DNA from: an uncultured Lachnospiraceae bacterium | GTDB lineage: Bacteria; Bacillota; Clostridia; Lachnospirales; Lachnospiraceae | Length of the DNA: 64,000 bases | Direction of reading: 5' to 3' | NCBI GenBank assembly: GCA_910586645.1 | Contig: CAJUIS010000001.1 | Location: forward strand, 62,001 to 126,000 | In this document: positions 1 to 8,717 of the stretch, piece after piece | How positions within the stretch are numbered: the stretch's first letter is position 1 | Layout of the letters: every line of letters starts with the position of its first letter | Notes under the pieces: model-generated | The model's database searches: none | Told to the model about the DNA's origin: nothing | Seen by the model: only the letters and a program-made list of their open reading frames with translations | Made by a program: the position numbers and the translations under genes

Positions 1-2132
1 AGCCCGTCAAACGTGCTTGTTCCCCGGCCGATTTCATCCAGCACCAAAAGAGAATCTGACGTGGCGTTTCTTAAAATATTCGCGACTTCGGTCATTTCCA
101 CCATAAACGTGCTCTGGCCGCTGGCAAGATCGTCCGACGCGCCCACTCTCGTAAAAATCCGGTCTACAATCCCGATGCTGGCGGAATCCGCCGGCACAAA
201 GCTTCCAATCTGAGCCATCAGCACAATCAGCGCGCTCTGCCGCATATAAGTGGACTTTCCCGCCATGTTCGGGCCGGTAATAATGGAAATTCTCTGTTTA
301 TGGTTGTCCAGGCAAGTGTCGTTGCTGATAAACATTTCGTTTTGTATCATTTTTTCAACCACCGGATGACGTCCACCTTTGATATCAATCAGACCTTTTT
401 CATTCAGCTTTGGCTTACAGTAATGATTCTGTTCCGCCACATAGGCAAACGACGCAAGAACGTCCAGTTTTGCAATGGCCTTTGCCGTCTTCTGAATCCT
501 GTTTACCTCCTGCGCAACCGACTTTCGGATGCCGCAGAACAGTTCATATTCCAGGGCAATCAGTTTATCCTCCGCTCCCAGTATGACGTCTTCCAGTTCT
601 TTTAATTTTGGCGTAATATACCGCTCCGCATTTGCCAGGGTCTGTTTTCTTGTAAAATAATCCGGCACCTGGCCTTTATAAGAATTTGTCACTTCCAGAT
701 AATAGCCGAATACTTTGTTGTACTTTATCTTCAGATTCCGGATTCCGGTGTTTTCCCTCTCCTGCGCTTCCAGCCCGGCAAGCCATGCCTTTCCTTCCGT
801 TTTGGCTTTTCTTAGCCGATCGACTTCTTCGTGGTAATTTTCCCGGATTATGCCGCCGTCGTGCAGAAGAAACGGCGCATTTTCACTGATCCCGGCGTCA
901 ATCTCCAAAAAAACATCTTTTAAATCGTCCAGATCTTTTGAAATTTCCTGTAAAATCGGACAGGAAAACTCCGTAAGCAGCGCTTTGACAGGCGGCAGCA
1001 TCTGAATCGAATTTTTAAATGCAATCAAATCCTTCGGGTTTGCCGTCTGATACGTGATGCGGGTAATCAGACGCTCCAAATCATAAATCGGATTCAAATA
1101 CTCCCGCAGCTCTTCTCTCGTAATAACGCGTAAATTCAGCTCTTCCACAGCCTCCAGGCGCTTTTCAATTTCACGTTTTTCAATCAGCGGCTGTTCCATA
1201 TAAGAACGAAGCATTCTTGCTCCCATAGCTGTTTTCGTCTTGTCCAAAACCCAGAGAAGCGAACCCCTCTTTGCCTTCTCCCGAAGCGTTTCCGTAAGTT
1301 CCAGATTCCTTCTTGTCGAACTGTCAATTACCATAAATTTTCCGGTTATGTAAGGATGAATCTGCGTCATATGAGACAGGGAATTTTTCTGCGTTTCATA
1401 AAGGTATTTCAAAAGAGATCCTGCAGCAATGCTGCCGCATGGAAAATCATTTAAACCAATGCTCTCCAGACTGTGTATATGAAAATGTTCTTTTAATGTG
1501 CCAACCGCCATATCTTCGCTAAAATACCAGGACTCCAGAGCGCTTACGCAGATGTTCAGACGGTTTTTGATCTCATCTAAGTCTGCGCCGCTCATATAGA
1601 AAGCTTCGTTGCAGATAATCTCCGCCGGACTGTATTTATTCATTTCATCGAAAAGCTTTCGTTCCGTATCCACTTCCGTTACAGAATAATCTCCCGTGCT
1701 GACGTCTGCAATGGAAATGCCGTATTTATCCGCCAGATAGACAATGCACATAATGTAATTGTTTTTAGATTCATCCAAAGCCTGGCTGTCTGTGTTCGTG
1801 CCTGGCGTCACAATCCGGATTACTTCACGTTTTACAATTCCTTTCGCCGTCTTTGGATCTTCCACCTGTTCGCAGATAGCAACCTTATACCCCTTTTTTA
1901 CGAGCCTGTTCAGATATCCTTCCACAGCGTGATAAGGAACGCCGCACATAGGCGCACGTTCCTTTGCACCGCAGTTTTTTCCGGTCAGCGTAAGTTCAAG
2001 CTCTTTGGAAACGTTTTGGGCATCTTCAAAAAACATTTCGTAAAAATCTCCCAGGCGGTAAAAAAGCACATAATCCTTATATTCTTTTTTTATTTCCAGA
2101 TATTGCCGCATCATTGGTGTATATTCACTCAA
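1..2132 (-). CDS. mutS: DNA mismatch repair protein MutS (C-terminus off the left edge)
   Basis: Mismatch recognition ATPase of the methyl-independent repair pathway. The reading frame opens with a MutS-like N-terminus (SEYTPMMRQYLEIKKEYKDY, then LGDFYEMFF). Near the left edge it carries the Walker A motif GPNMAGKSTYMRQ (about 240-275) and the Walker B/signature DEIGRGTSTFDG at 1-40. About 710 of the usual ~870 residues are present; the final ATPase and dimerisation part is outside the window. I chose the TTG at 2132-2130 because GGAAGGAAG sits 7 bases upstream. An in-frame ATG at 2159 directly abuts the upstream stop codon and is the alternative. It is the last visible gene of a unit with two flavoproteins. 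A second, distinct MutS-family gene is at 53604-55508. Confidence 0.96.
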   Translation of the reverse strand, partial: MSEYTPMMRQYLEIKKEYKDYVLFYRLGDFYEMFFEDAQNVSKELELTLTGKNCGAKERAPMCGVPYHAVEGYLNRLVKKGYKVAICEQVEDPKTAKGIVKREVIRIVTPGTNTDSQALDESKNNYIMCIVYLADKYGISIADVSTGDYSVTEVDTERKLFDEMNKYSPAEIICNEAFYMSGADLDEIKNRLNICVSALESWYFSEDMAVGTLKEHFHIHSLESIGLNDFPCGSIAAGSLLKYLYETQKNSLSHMTQIHPYITGKFMVIDSSTRRNLELTETLREKAKRGSLLWVLDKTKTAMGARMLRSYMEQPLIEKREIEKRLEAVEELNLRVITREELREYLNPIYDLERLITRITYQTANPKDLIAFKNSIQMLPPVKALLTEFSCPILQEISKDLDDLKDVFLEIDAGISENAPFLLHDGGIIRENYHEEVDRLRKAKTEGKAWLAGLEAQERENTGIRNLKIKYNKVFGYYLEVTNSYKGQVPDYFTRKQTLANAERYITPKLKELEDVILGAEDKLIALEYELFCGIRKSVAQEVNRIQKTAKAIAKLDVLASFAYVAEQNHYCKPKLNEKGLIDIKGGRHPVVEKMIQNEMFISNDTCLDNHKQRISIITGPNMAGKSTYMRQSALIVLMAQIGSFVPADSASIGIVDRIFTRVGASDDLASGQSTFMVEMTEVANILRNATSDSLLVLDEIGRGTSTFDG

Positions 2133-2159
2133 AATTTTACTTCCTTCCGTTTCAAACAT

Positions 2160-3746
2160 TTATGGCATATAACAGGAAGCGATTGCCTCTGCGGCTTTTA
2201 TGCCGTCCATCGCCGCCGACATAATCCCTCCCGCATATCCGGCCCCTTCCCCGCATGGATAAATCCCTTCAAAAGCCTCGCTCTGGAACTCTGCATTTCT
2301 GCGGATTCTGACCGGAGAGGACGTTCTGCTCTCCACACCGGACAAAACGGCGGATGAACTGTCAAAACCTGGAATCTTTTCTGCAAAGCGCTCCATGCCG
2401 CAGAGGAAAGATTCATAGAGTTCTCCTTCAAACAGCTTATGAAGAGGCGCCGGCTGCGCCTTTCCAAAAACAGCGGACGAAACTTCCCCATAAGAAGAGC
2501 TGATCTTCTTTTGCACAAAATCTCCATAAAGCTGCTGCGGAATCGCTCCGTCCGCCATCTGAAACGCCGTCTCTTCCAGCCTGCGCTGGTATGCCACGCC
2601 GGACAGCGGCCCTTCTTCTTTAAAATCTTTCGGCGTCACCGATACGATAATGGCGCTGTTTGCATTTGAGCCGTCTCTGTTGTGAAAACTCATGCCGTTA
2701 ATGGCCAGCCGTTTTTCTTCCGAAGAGGCGTTTACCACATAACCGCCCGGGCACATACAAAAAGAATACACGCCCCGTCCGCAAAGGCCCCTGGCCGTCA
2801 GTTTATAAGACGCGGGCGGCAGCAGAAAAAAAGCTTCTTTATGCTGCGCACGGCTGATCATTTCCTGCAAATGCTCAACGCGGAGCCCCACGGCAAAAGC
2901 TTTCGCCTCCATTGGAATCCCATGTTCCAAAAGCATCTGAAACGTGTCCCTTGCACTGTGTCCGATGGCAAGCGTCAAAACCTGCGCGTCCATCCATGTA
3001 CTGTGATTGATTTCCAGCCCCTTTAATTTTCCATGGGAAATTTTTAAATCAGTCAGACAGCTTTCAAACAAAAATGTCCCGCCCATTGAAATAATTTCCT
3101 GCCGGATAGCCGGAATGACCGTTTCCAGTAAATCCGTTCCGATATGCGGTTTCGCTTCATAACAGATGGAATCCGGAGCTCCATGGGCGGCAAAAATCTC
3201 TAGGACTTTTCTGCTGCGTCCGGATGTGTCTTTCACAAGCGTGTTTAATTTCCCATCCGAAAAAGTTCCGGCTCCGCCTTCTCCAAACTGCACGTTTGAC
3301 TCCGTATCCAAAACCCCTTCCTTCCAGAAACGCCTGACGTCTTCTTTCCGCCGTTTCATGCTTTTGCCCCGTTCTATGACAACCGGGGCATATCCCGCTT
3401 TTGACAGCATATAGGCGCAAAAAAGTCCGGCCGGGCCGCTTCCGGCTATAACGGGCGGAACCGAAAGCTTCTTTTTTCCTGGCGCAGGGAACTGATACGG
3501 CCTGTCTTCCAGATAACGAACAGAGTCTTTGTGCACTCTGTTTACAACCTTTTTATCCCGGGCCGTATTTGCTTCTATCGTATAAACATAATGAATATTT
3601 TGCTTTTTCCTTGCATCCAGAGACTGCCTGGCAATCCGGTAAGATAAAATCTGTTCCTTCGGGATTTTCAATATATCGGAAATCTTTGTTTCCAGATCTT
3701 CTCTGGTATGGGTAACCGGCAGTTTTATCTGCTGCATTTGTATCAT
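2160..3746 (-). CDS. FAD-dependent oxidoreductase, COG2509-type
   Basis: A 528-residue flavoprotein of the uncharacterised COG2509 family of FAD-dependent dehydrogenases. Residues 1-90 form the small N-terminal domain typical of the family. A dinucleotide-binding motif GSGPAG is at 102-107, and a C-terminal FAD motif (GEGAGYAGG) is near the end. The start is the ATG at 3746, which overlaps the stop of the upstream flavoprotein as ATGA and is preceded by GGGAGGG. A longer in-frame reading to 3917 would overlap the upstream gene and is not supported. mutS follows directly after the stop. The substrate is unknown. Two unrelated flavoproteins encoded back to back with mutS suggests co-expression, not a proven shared pathway. 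Confidence 0.85.
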   Translation of the reverse strand: MIQMQQIKLPVTHTREDLETKISDILKIPKEQILSYRIARQSLDARKKQNIHYVYTIEANTARDKKVVNRVHKDSVRYLEDRPYQFPAPGKKKLSVPPVIAGSGPAGLFCAYMLSKAGYAPVVIERGKSMKRRKEDVRRFWKEGVLDTESNVQFGEGGAGTFSDGKLNTLVKDTSGRSRKVLEIFAAHGAPDSICYEAKPHIGTDLLETVIPAIRQEIISMGGTFLFESCLTDLKISHGKLKGLEINHSTWMDAQVLTLAIGHSARDTFQMLLEHGIPMEAKAFAVGLRVEHLQEMISRAQHKEAFFLLPPASYKLTARGLCGRGVYSFCMCPGGYVVNASSEEKRLAINGMSFHNRDGSNANSAIIVSVTPKDFKEEGPLSGVAYQRRLEETAFQMADGAIPQQLYGDFVQKKISSSYGEVSSAVFGKAQPAPLHKLFEGELYESFLCGMERFAEKIPGFDSSSAVLSGVESRTSSPVRIRRNAEFQSEAFEGIYPCGEGAGYAGGIMSAAMDGIKAAEAIASCYMP

Positions 3747-4990
3747 AGCGGCCCTCCCGTTTTTTTGTCTTTCTGCCTTGCGGCGTTTGTTCCCGCCACA
3801 TATCCGGACGACCATGCCCACTGCAGATTGTAGCCGCCGCACATACCGTCGATATCCACCACTTCCCCTGCAAAATAAAGTCCCGTACACAGCAAAGACT
3901 CCAGCGTATCCGGACAAATTTCAGACGTATTTACGCCTCCTGCAGTCGTCTGCGCCCTGTCAAACCCTTCCGTGCCAGTAATATCGATCATTACATTTTT
4001 CAGATAACCGGCTAACTCCTCCAGTTTCTTTTTTGGAACCTGTGCAGCCGGGCAATGAAGTGAAATTTTGCGCTCCTTTAAAAATACGGGAATCAGCTTC
4101 TTGGAAAAAAAGCCAATCAGCGCTTCTTCAGAAGTTTTTTCATCTTTTCGATAAAATCGCTTCCACAGCTCTTTTGCCAGAGCCTCTTCAGACAAATAAG
4201 GAGCAAAATCTAAAGACGCCTGCACCTTTTTCCCGCCTTTCAAAGCTTTTGCGGCATAACGGCTGACCTGAAATGCCGGAATTCCAGAAACGCCTTCCTT
4301 CGTCATCTGAATTTCTCCCCGGTCTTTTTGCACCATTTTCCCTTCTATATATAATTTGATGGAAACATCTGCACGAATCCCTGCAACAGATGGAAAAAAA
4401 GACTGCCTGGCCTTCATCTGCACCAGGGCAGGCACAACGTCCACAAACGAATGTCCCATTGCCTGAATCAGCGGAAAAGCGCTTCCGTCGCTTCCGGACT
4501 TTGGAAACGCCTTTCCTCCACAGGAAAAAATACAGCAGTCAGCATGAAAATCTCCCTTATCTGTTCTGAGCAGAAAACCAGAATGTTCCGTTTGAATGGA
4601 AATTACAGTGCATTCCGTTAAAATCGTCACTTTAAGGCGTCTGAGCTCCAGTCTGAGAACTTCAAGCACAGAGGACGCCTGACCGCTCGCCGGATAAAAA
4701 TAACCGTCGCGCTCTTTTGGAAAAATGCCAAGCTCCTGGAAAAAAGAAACCGTCTCATCAAAGCCATACTGCCGGAAAACAGGCAATACAAAGGCAGGGT
4801 TTTCGCCTCTGTAACAGCGTAATCCCTGCTTTCTGTTTGTATAATTGCATTTTCCGTTTCCGGTGGAAAGTATTTTTTTTCCAATTCTGTCCATATGTTC
4901 CGTCAATATTACCTTTGCACCGCAGCGGGCGGCAGATATGGCGGCCATGATGCCGGAAGCTCCGCCGCCAATTATTATAACTTTTCTCAA
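3743..4990 (-). CDS. NAD(P)/FAD-dependent oxidoreductase, HI0933/BaiN-like
   Basis: A 415-residue flavoprotein of the HI0933 (YhiN/BaiN) family. The N-terminal motif GGGASG at 8-13 binds the ADP part of FAD. It is followed by the family-specific IGKKILSTGNGKCNYTN segment (about 37-51), and a conserved C-terminal FAD segment (AGEVVDIDGMCGGYN) is present. BaiN members of this family act on bile-acid intermediates in gut Clostridia, but most members have no known substrate, so that role is not assigned here. The start is a TTG at 4990 with AGGTGAAAGG upstream. It overlaps the next gene by four bases and follows the hybrid kinase after 35 bases with no visible terminator. Confidence 0.85.
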   Translation of the reverse strand: MRKVIIIGGGASGIMAAISAARCGAKVILTEHMDRIGKKILSTGNGKCNYTNRKQGLRCYRGENPAFVLPVFRQYGFDETVSFFQELGIFPKERDGYFYPASGQASSVLEVLRLELRRLKVTILTECTVISIQTEHSGFLLRTDKGDFHADCCIFSCGGKAFPKSGSDGSAFPLIQAMGHSFVDVVPALVQMKARQSFFPSVAGIRADVSIKLYIEGKMVQKDRGEIQMTKEGVSGIPAFQVSRYAAKALKGGKKVQASLDFAPYLSEEALAKELWKRFYRKDEKTSEEALIGFFSKKLIPVFLKERKISLHCPAAQVPKKKLEELAGYLKNVMIDITGTEGFDRAQTTAGGVNTSEICPDTLESLLCTGLYFAGEVVDIDGMCGGYNLQWAWSSGYVAGTNAARQKDKKTGGPL

Positions 4991-5025
4991 CCTTTCACCT
5001 GTTTTTCAATGATTCCTTTCTGTTC

Positions 5026-8000
5026 TCAGTTCAATACCCGATCCAGCGTTTTAAATAGGTGGTTCATATCAATCGGTTTTGCAATATGTCCATTCATTCC
5101 GCACATCAAAGCTTCCCGCTTATCCTCCTCGAATGCATTTGCCGTCATTGCGATAATCGGTATGGAAGCCAGCTTTTGATTCGAAAGCTTCCGGATCTCT
5201 TTTGTCGCCTCATATCCGTTCATTACAGGCATCTGAACATCCATCAGTATAATCTGATAATAGCCTGGTTCGGACTCTTTTAACATATCCAAAGCTTCCC
5301 GCCCATTCGCCGCAATTTCCGTTTCAAATCCCGCGTCGCTTAAAATCGCAACGGCAATCTCCTGATTCAGTTCATTGTCTTCCGCAAGTAAAATGCGTCC
5401 CGTATGACAGCGCTTGAATTCCCGTTCCGTGCTCTCTTCTTCCGCCTCTTCTGTATTGACAATGGAATGCAGGCAGCTTCTAAGTTCTGACAAAAACAAA
5501 GGTTTACTGCAAAACGCCGTAACTCCGGCTTCTTTTGCTTCATCTTCAATATCCGTCCAGTCGTAGGCAGTTAAAACAATAATCGGCACGTCCTCTCCCA
5601 TTTCTTTGCGGATTCTCCGTGTCACCTCAATACCGTTCATATCCGGAAGCATCCAGTCAATGATGTAGACAAAATAATGATCTCCCCGCATTGCCGCCTG
5701 GCTGGAACGCAGAACGGCCTCCTTTCCTGAAAGCGTCCATTCCGCACGCATCCCAATCTGTCCCAGCATATAAGATACGCTGTCACAGGTATTAAAATCA
5801 TCGTCCACCACAAGCGCTCTGCAGTTTTTCAGTTCCGGTATATCCTGAGATTCTTTTTCTTTTGCATTTAAGCGGAACATAAAGGAAACTGTGATTTCCG
5901 TGCCCACGTTCCGTTCGCTCTTTACCTCAATCGTCCCGTTCATCATATCTACGATGTTTTTCGTAATGGCCATTCCAAGGCCGGTGCCCTGGATTCCGCT
6001 GATTGTGGAGTTCTTCTCCCGTTCAAACGGTTCAAAAATATGGGATACAAACTCTTCGTCCATGCCGATTCCGGTATCTTTGATACAGAATTCATAATTC
6101 GCCTGCCCGGCAGGAGCCCCTGGTTTTTCCGTAATCCGCATACTGATAATGCCTCCTGCGCCCGTATATTTTACGGCATTGCTCATAAGATTCAGAAGAA
6201 CCTGGTTCAAACGCAGTTTATCACAGAAAATCTCTTCATCTAAAACGTCTACGGTGTCGATGTAAAGTTCAAGCTGCTTTGCACGGATGTCTGCCTGCAG
6301 AATGTTCCGGAGACTATGTAAAATATCCGGCAGACTGCACGGTTTTTCATCAAGATGAATCTTTCCGCTCTCGATCCGGCTCATATCAAGGACATCATTA
6401 ATTAAACTGAGCAGGTGATTTCCAGACGTCATAATCTTTTTCAGATATTCTTCCACCTGATCTTTCTGATTAATGTGCGTAATTGCAAGAGCCGTAAATC
6501 CTACAATCGCATTCATCGGCGTGCGGATATCATGCGACATATTGGAAAGAAATACGCTTTTCGCCTTGCTCGCCCGGTTCGCCTGTGAAAGGGCGTCTTC
6601 CAAAAGGTTTTTCTTTTCCATTTCACTGCGGATTTCTTCATCCACACTCCGGAATCCAAGAACGATGCCATGAACATCATCTCCCACGCCTGCCCGCACA
6701 GCTTTCATCTGGTAAAAGCTCATTTCCTTATTCTGCAGTGTACGGTAATTGATATAAAAAATTTTATTTTTGGAAAGCTCCGCTTTTAACCTGTTCAATG
6801 AGCAAACCTGAGACATAATCTCCCGATCTTCCTCATAGACAAATTTTTGTATATAAAGAGCCATTGTTTCTTCCAGATCTGAGCCATCGGAAAAAAGAGA
6901 TTCAAACATATGGCTCTGGCCGTCATCCATCCGAAGCGGAATGCCCTCTCCTGTATCCAAATTAAAAAAGCAGACAAGGTTGTAATCTATGCTGAGAGCC
7001 TGAACCAGTTCCATCTGGCGCCGTTCCTGCTCTTCTCTTTCTCTTTTTTCCCGCTGTTTCTGATCGGTGCAGTCCAAAAGAAACCTCTGATAGAACTTCT
7101 CGCCGTTTTCCATCATCAGCTTGACATTTCCCATAACATGGAGTATTTTCCCATCCGGATGCCGGACGGAATACTCAACGCCAATATTGTCCCCTTCTTT
7201 TTGCAATTCCAGAATCGCATTCCGAAGTTTTGGCTTATCTTCATTGACAACAGACTCCGCAACCATATCAAACCCCTTGCTGGTCAGATCCTCTAAAGAA
7301 TCATATCCTAAAATCCTAAGCGCAGCCCTGTTGATGCTGAGAATCTGTGAACCATCCAGCGTATGACAGATAACGCCGCAGTCCATTGTCGTAAAAATCG
7401 CTTCAAGCGTCCGGTTCTTTTTAATAATCTCCTGTTCATAGGCCCGTTCCTGTGTAATATCGATTGCTACGCCAACCGTTCCCATTACACTGCCGTCAAT
7501 GTCGTATAAAGGAGACTTATACGTCGTAAGCAGCCTTGTGCCGCCTCCTGTCTGAATGGTTTCCTCTGATATACAGGTCTTTCTCTTTGTCATAACCTCA
7601 TTTTCTGATTCAATGCAGGCAGGATCGTCATGCTCAACATCCCAGATGTATGCATGCCCTCTGCCTTCGACCTGTTTTTTTGATTTATTAACTGTTTTGC
7701 AGAAACTGTCGTTTACCTTTTTATGTATGCCGTTCTTATCCTTATACCAGATAAGGTTTGGCGTATTATTGATTGCTGCGTCAAGATAGTGGGAAGTCTG
7801 CCAGAAATCCCTGCTCATTTTACAGGTCTGCTGCCATCTTAAAAACCGAAAACGAATTTCCTCCCCGGACATCGGCAGTATCCATATATCTTTCAATTCC
7901 GGCAAATAGCGGGTTAAATGTGTAAACTGTTCTTTTTCTGCAAGCAAAATAATCTCCGCCTGGCTGGTTTTGCCGGAAAGAAGCGTCTGAACCGCTTCCT

Positions 8001-8181
8001 TTTCCTCCACGCCCTGCAAGTTGTACAGAATCACATCTGCTTTTTCTGTCAATGCTGCTTCCGGTTCTTCACTTTCCAAAAATCCATGCGTAAAATGTTC
8101 CAGCGGACACATTTCTTTTATAATTTCAAACGCCTGGCATGGACGGCCTGTAAGATAGAACTGAATCTGACAATGATACAT
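5026..8181 (-). CDS. Soluble hybrid sensor histidine kinase (PAS-PAS-HisKA-HATPase-REC-REC)
   Basis: A 1051-residue hybrid histidine kinase. Residues 1-115 look like a degenerate receiver without a phospho-acceptor. PAS domains lie at about 130-245 and 255-375, with a further PAS-like stretch to about 515. HisKA has the H-box SNMSHDIRTPMN with phospho-acceptor His550. HATPase_c has the N-box Asn668, DTGIGM at 702-707 and GTGLGM at 732-737. Two receivers follow: REC1 with Asp842 and Lys893, REC2 with Asp981 and Lys1035. There is no signal peptide or membrane segment, so it should sense a cytoplasmic signal. No HPt domain is present, so phosphotransfer onward needs a partner. The start ATG at 8181 has GGGGGA upstream, and its own promoter lies at 8248-8276. 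Confidence 0.95.
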   Translation of the reverse strand: MYHCQIQFYLTGRPCQAFEIIKEMCPLEHFTHGFLESEEPEAALTEKADVILYNLQGVEEKEAVQTLLSGKTSQAEIILLAEKEQFTHLTRYLPELKDIWILPMSGEEIRFRFLRWQQTCKMSRDFWQTSHYLDAAINNTPNLIWYKDKNGIHKKVNDSFCKTVNKSKKQVEGRGHAYIWDVEHDDPACIESENEVMTKRKTCISEETIQTGGGTRLLTTYKSPLYDIDGSVMGTVGVAIDITQERAYEQEIIKKNRTLEAIFTTMDCGVICHTLDGSQILSINRAALRILGYDSLEDLTSKGFDMVAESVVNEDKPKLRNAILELQKEGDNIGVEYSVRHPDGKILHVMGNVKLMMENGEKFYQRFLLDCTDQKQREKREREEQERRQMELVQALSIDYNLVCFFNLDTGEGIPLRMDDGQSHMFESLFSDGSDLEETMALYIQKFVYEEDREIMSQVCSLNRLKAELSKNKIFYINYRTLQNKEMSFYQMKAVRAGVGDDVHGIVLGFRSVDEEIRSEMEKKNLLEDALSQANRASKAKSVFLSNMSHDIRTPMNAIVGFTALAITHINQKDQVEEYLKKIMTSGNHLLSLINDVLDMSRIESGKIHLDEKPCSLPDILHSLRNILQADIRAKQLELYIDTVDVLDEEIFCDKLRLNQVLLNLMSNAVKYTGAGGIISMRITEKPGAPAGQANYEFCIKDTGIGMDEEFVSHIFEPFEREKNSTISGIQGTGLGMAITKNIVDMMNGTIEVKSERNVGTEITVSFMFRLNAKEKESQDIPELKNCRALVVDDDFNTCDSVSYMLGQIGMRAEWTLSGKEAVLRSSQAAMRGDHYFVYIIDWMLPDMNGIEVTRRIRKEMGEDVPIIVLTAYDWTDIEDEAKEAGVTAFCSKPLFLSELRSCLHSIVNTEEAEEESTEREFKRCHTGRILLAEDNELNQEIAVAILSDAGFETEIAANGREALDMLKESEPGYYQIILMDVQMPVMNGYEATKEIRKLSNQKLASIPIIAMTANAFEEDKREALMCGMNGHIAKPIDMNHLFKTLDRVLN

Positions 8182-8247
8182 AACGGAATCCCCCTGTGTT
8201 TTTCCAGCTCTTTACATAACGCTGTCTTTTAAAATACCTACATTGCT

Positions 8248-8276
8248 ATTCTAACAATCGTACCGAATAATGTCAA
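8248..8276 (-). promoter_or_regulatory. Sigma-A type promoter of the hybrid kinase-flavoprotein-mutS unit
   Basis: Read on the minus strand: TTGACA (8276-8271), a 17-base spacer, then TAGAAT (8253-8248). It sits between the BofC-like gene end and the kinase start, so the kinase can be transcribed independently of the upstream unit. Confidence 0.7.
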
Positions 8277-8288
8277 CATTTTGGAAGC

Positions 8289-8666
8289 TTAACTGCTGTA
8301 GTTTTCCAAAAATCCGAATAATGTCTCTTCATCTTTGATGCAGTACCCCTTACGAATTTTCTGACGGAGGGATTCTTCCAGATCGGAATAACGAATATCC
8401 GTATATTCATAAACGCTGCTTTTATCCGCAGAATATACGGTCAGATAATCCTCTTCTTCCACAATGACAAATTTATACTCCACTGTCTGAACGGCCGGAA
8501 CAACGGCCTCTTTTTTTTCCGAAACTTCCTCTTCCACAATGATTTCTTCTGTTTCCGTTATTTCCTGCGGGTTCTGTTCATCCTTCCAATACACAATCTG
8601 ATAACATCCAATCAGAAAGATTACTGCAAGTATAAAGAAAATGCGAATACTGTTGACTTTTTTCAT
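8289..8666 (-). CDS. Small membrane-anchored protein with BofC C-terminal-like domain
   Basis: A 125-residue protein starting at the ATG at 8666 (GGTG six bases upstream); an in-frame GTG at 8675 would add three residues. Residues 8-24 form one hydrophobic segment containing a Cys, either a membrane anchor or a possible lipoprotein signal. An acidic linker rich in Glu follows. The C-terminal 60 residues (YKFVIVEEEDYLTVY, ending LFGFLENYSS) resemble the C-terminal domain of BofC, a forespore protein that restrains SpoIVB signalling in Bacillus. The resemblance was judged by eye, so the family call is tentative and no sporulation role is shown. It is the last gene of the REC/kinase/MscS/surface protein run. 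Confidence 0.6.
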   Translation of the reverse strand: MKKVNSIRIFFILAVIFLIGCYQIVYWKDEQNPQEITETEEIIVEEEVSEKKEAVVPAVQTVEYKFVIVEEEDYLTVYSADKSSVYEYTDIRYSDLEESLRQKIRKGYCIKDEETLFGFLENYSS

Positions 8667-8717
8667 AATTATCACCAGCTATAGTATTCGCATTTTCCAA
8701 TGATTTAAACCATTATT

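Noticed and set aside
3747..3917. Extension of the COG2509 oxidoreductase to 3917
   Set aside because: It would overlap the upstream flavoprotein by 170 bases; the ATGA junction at 3743-3746 with GGGAGGG is the natural start.
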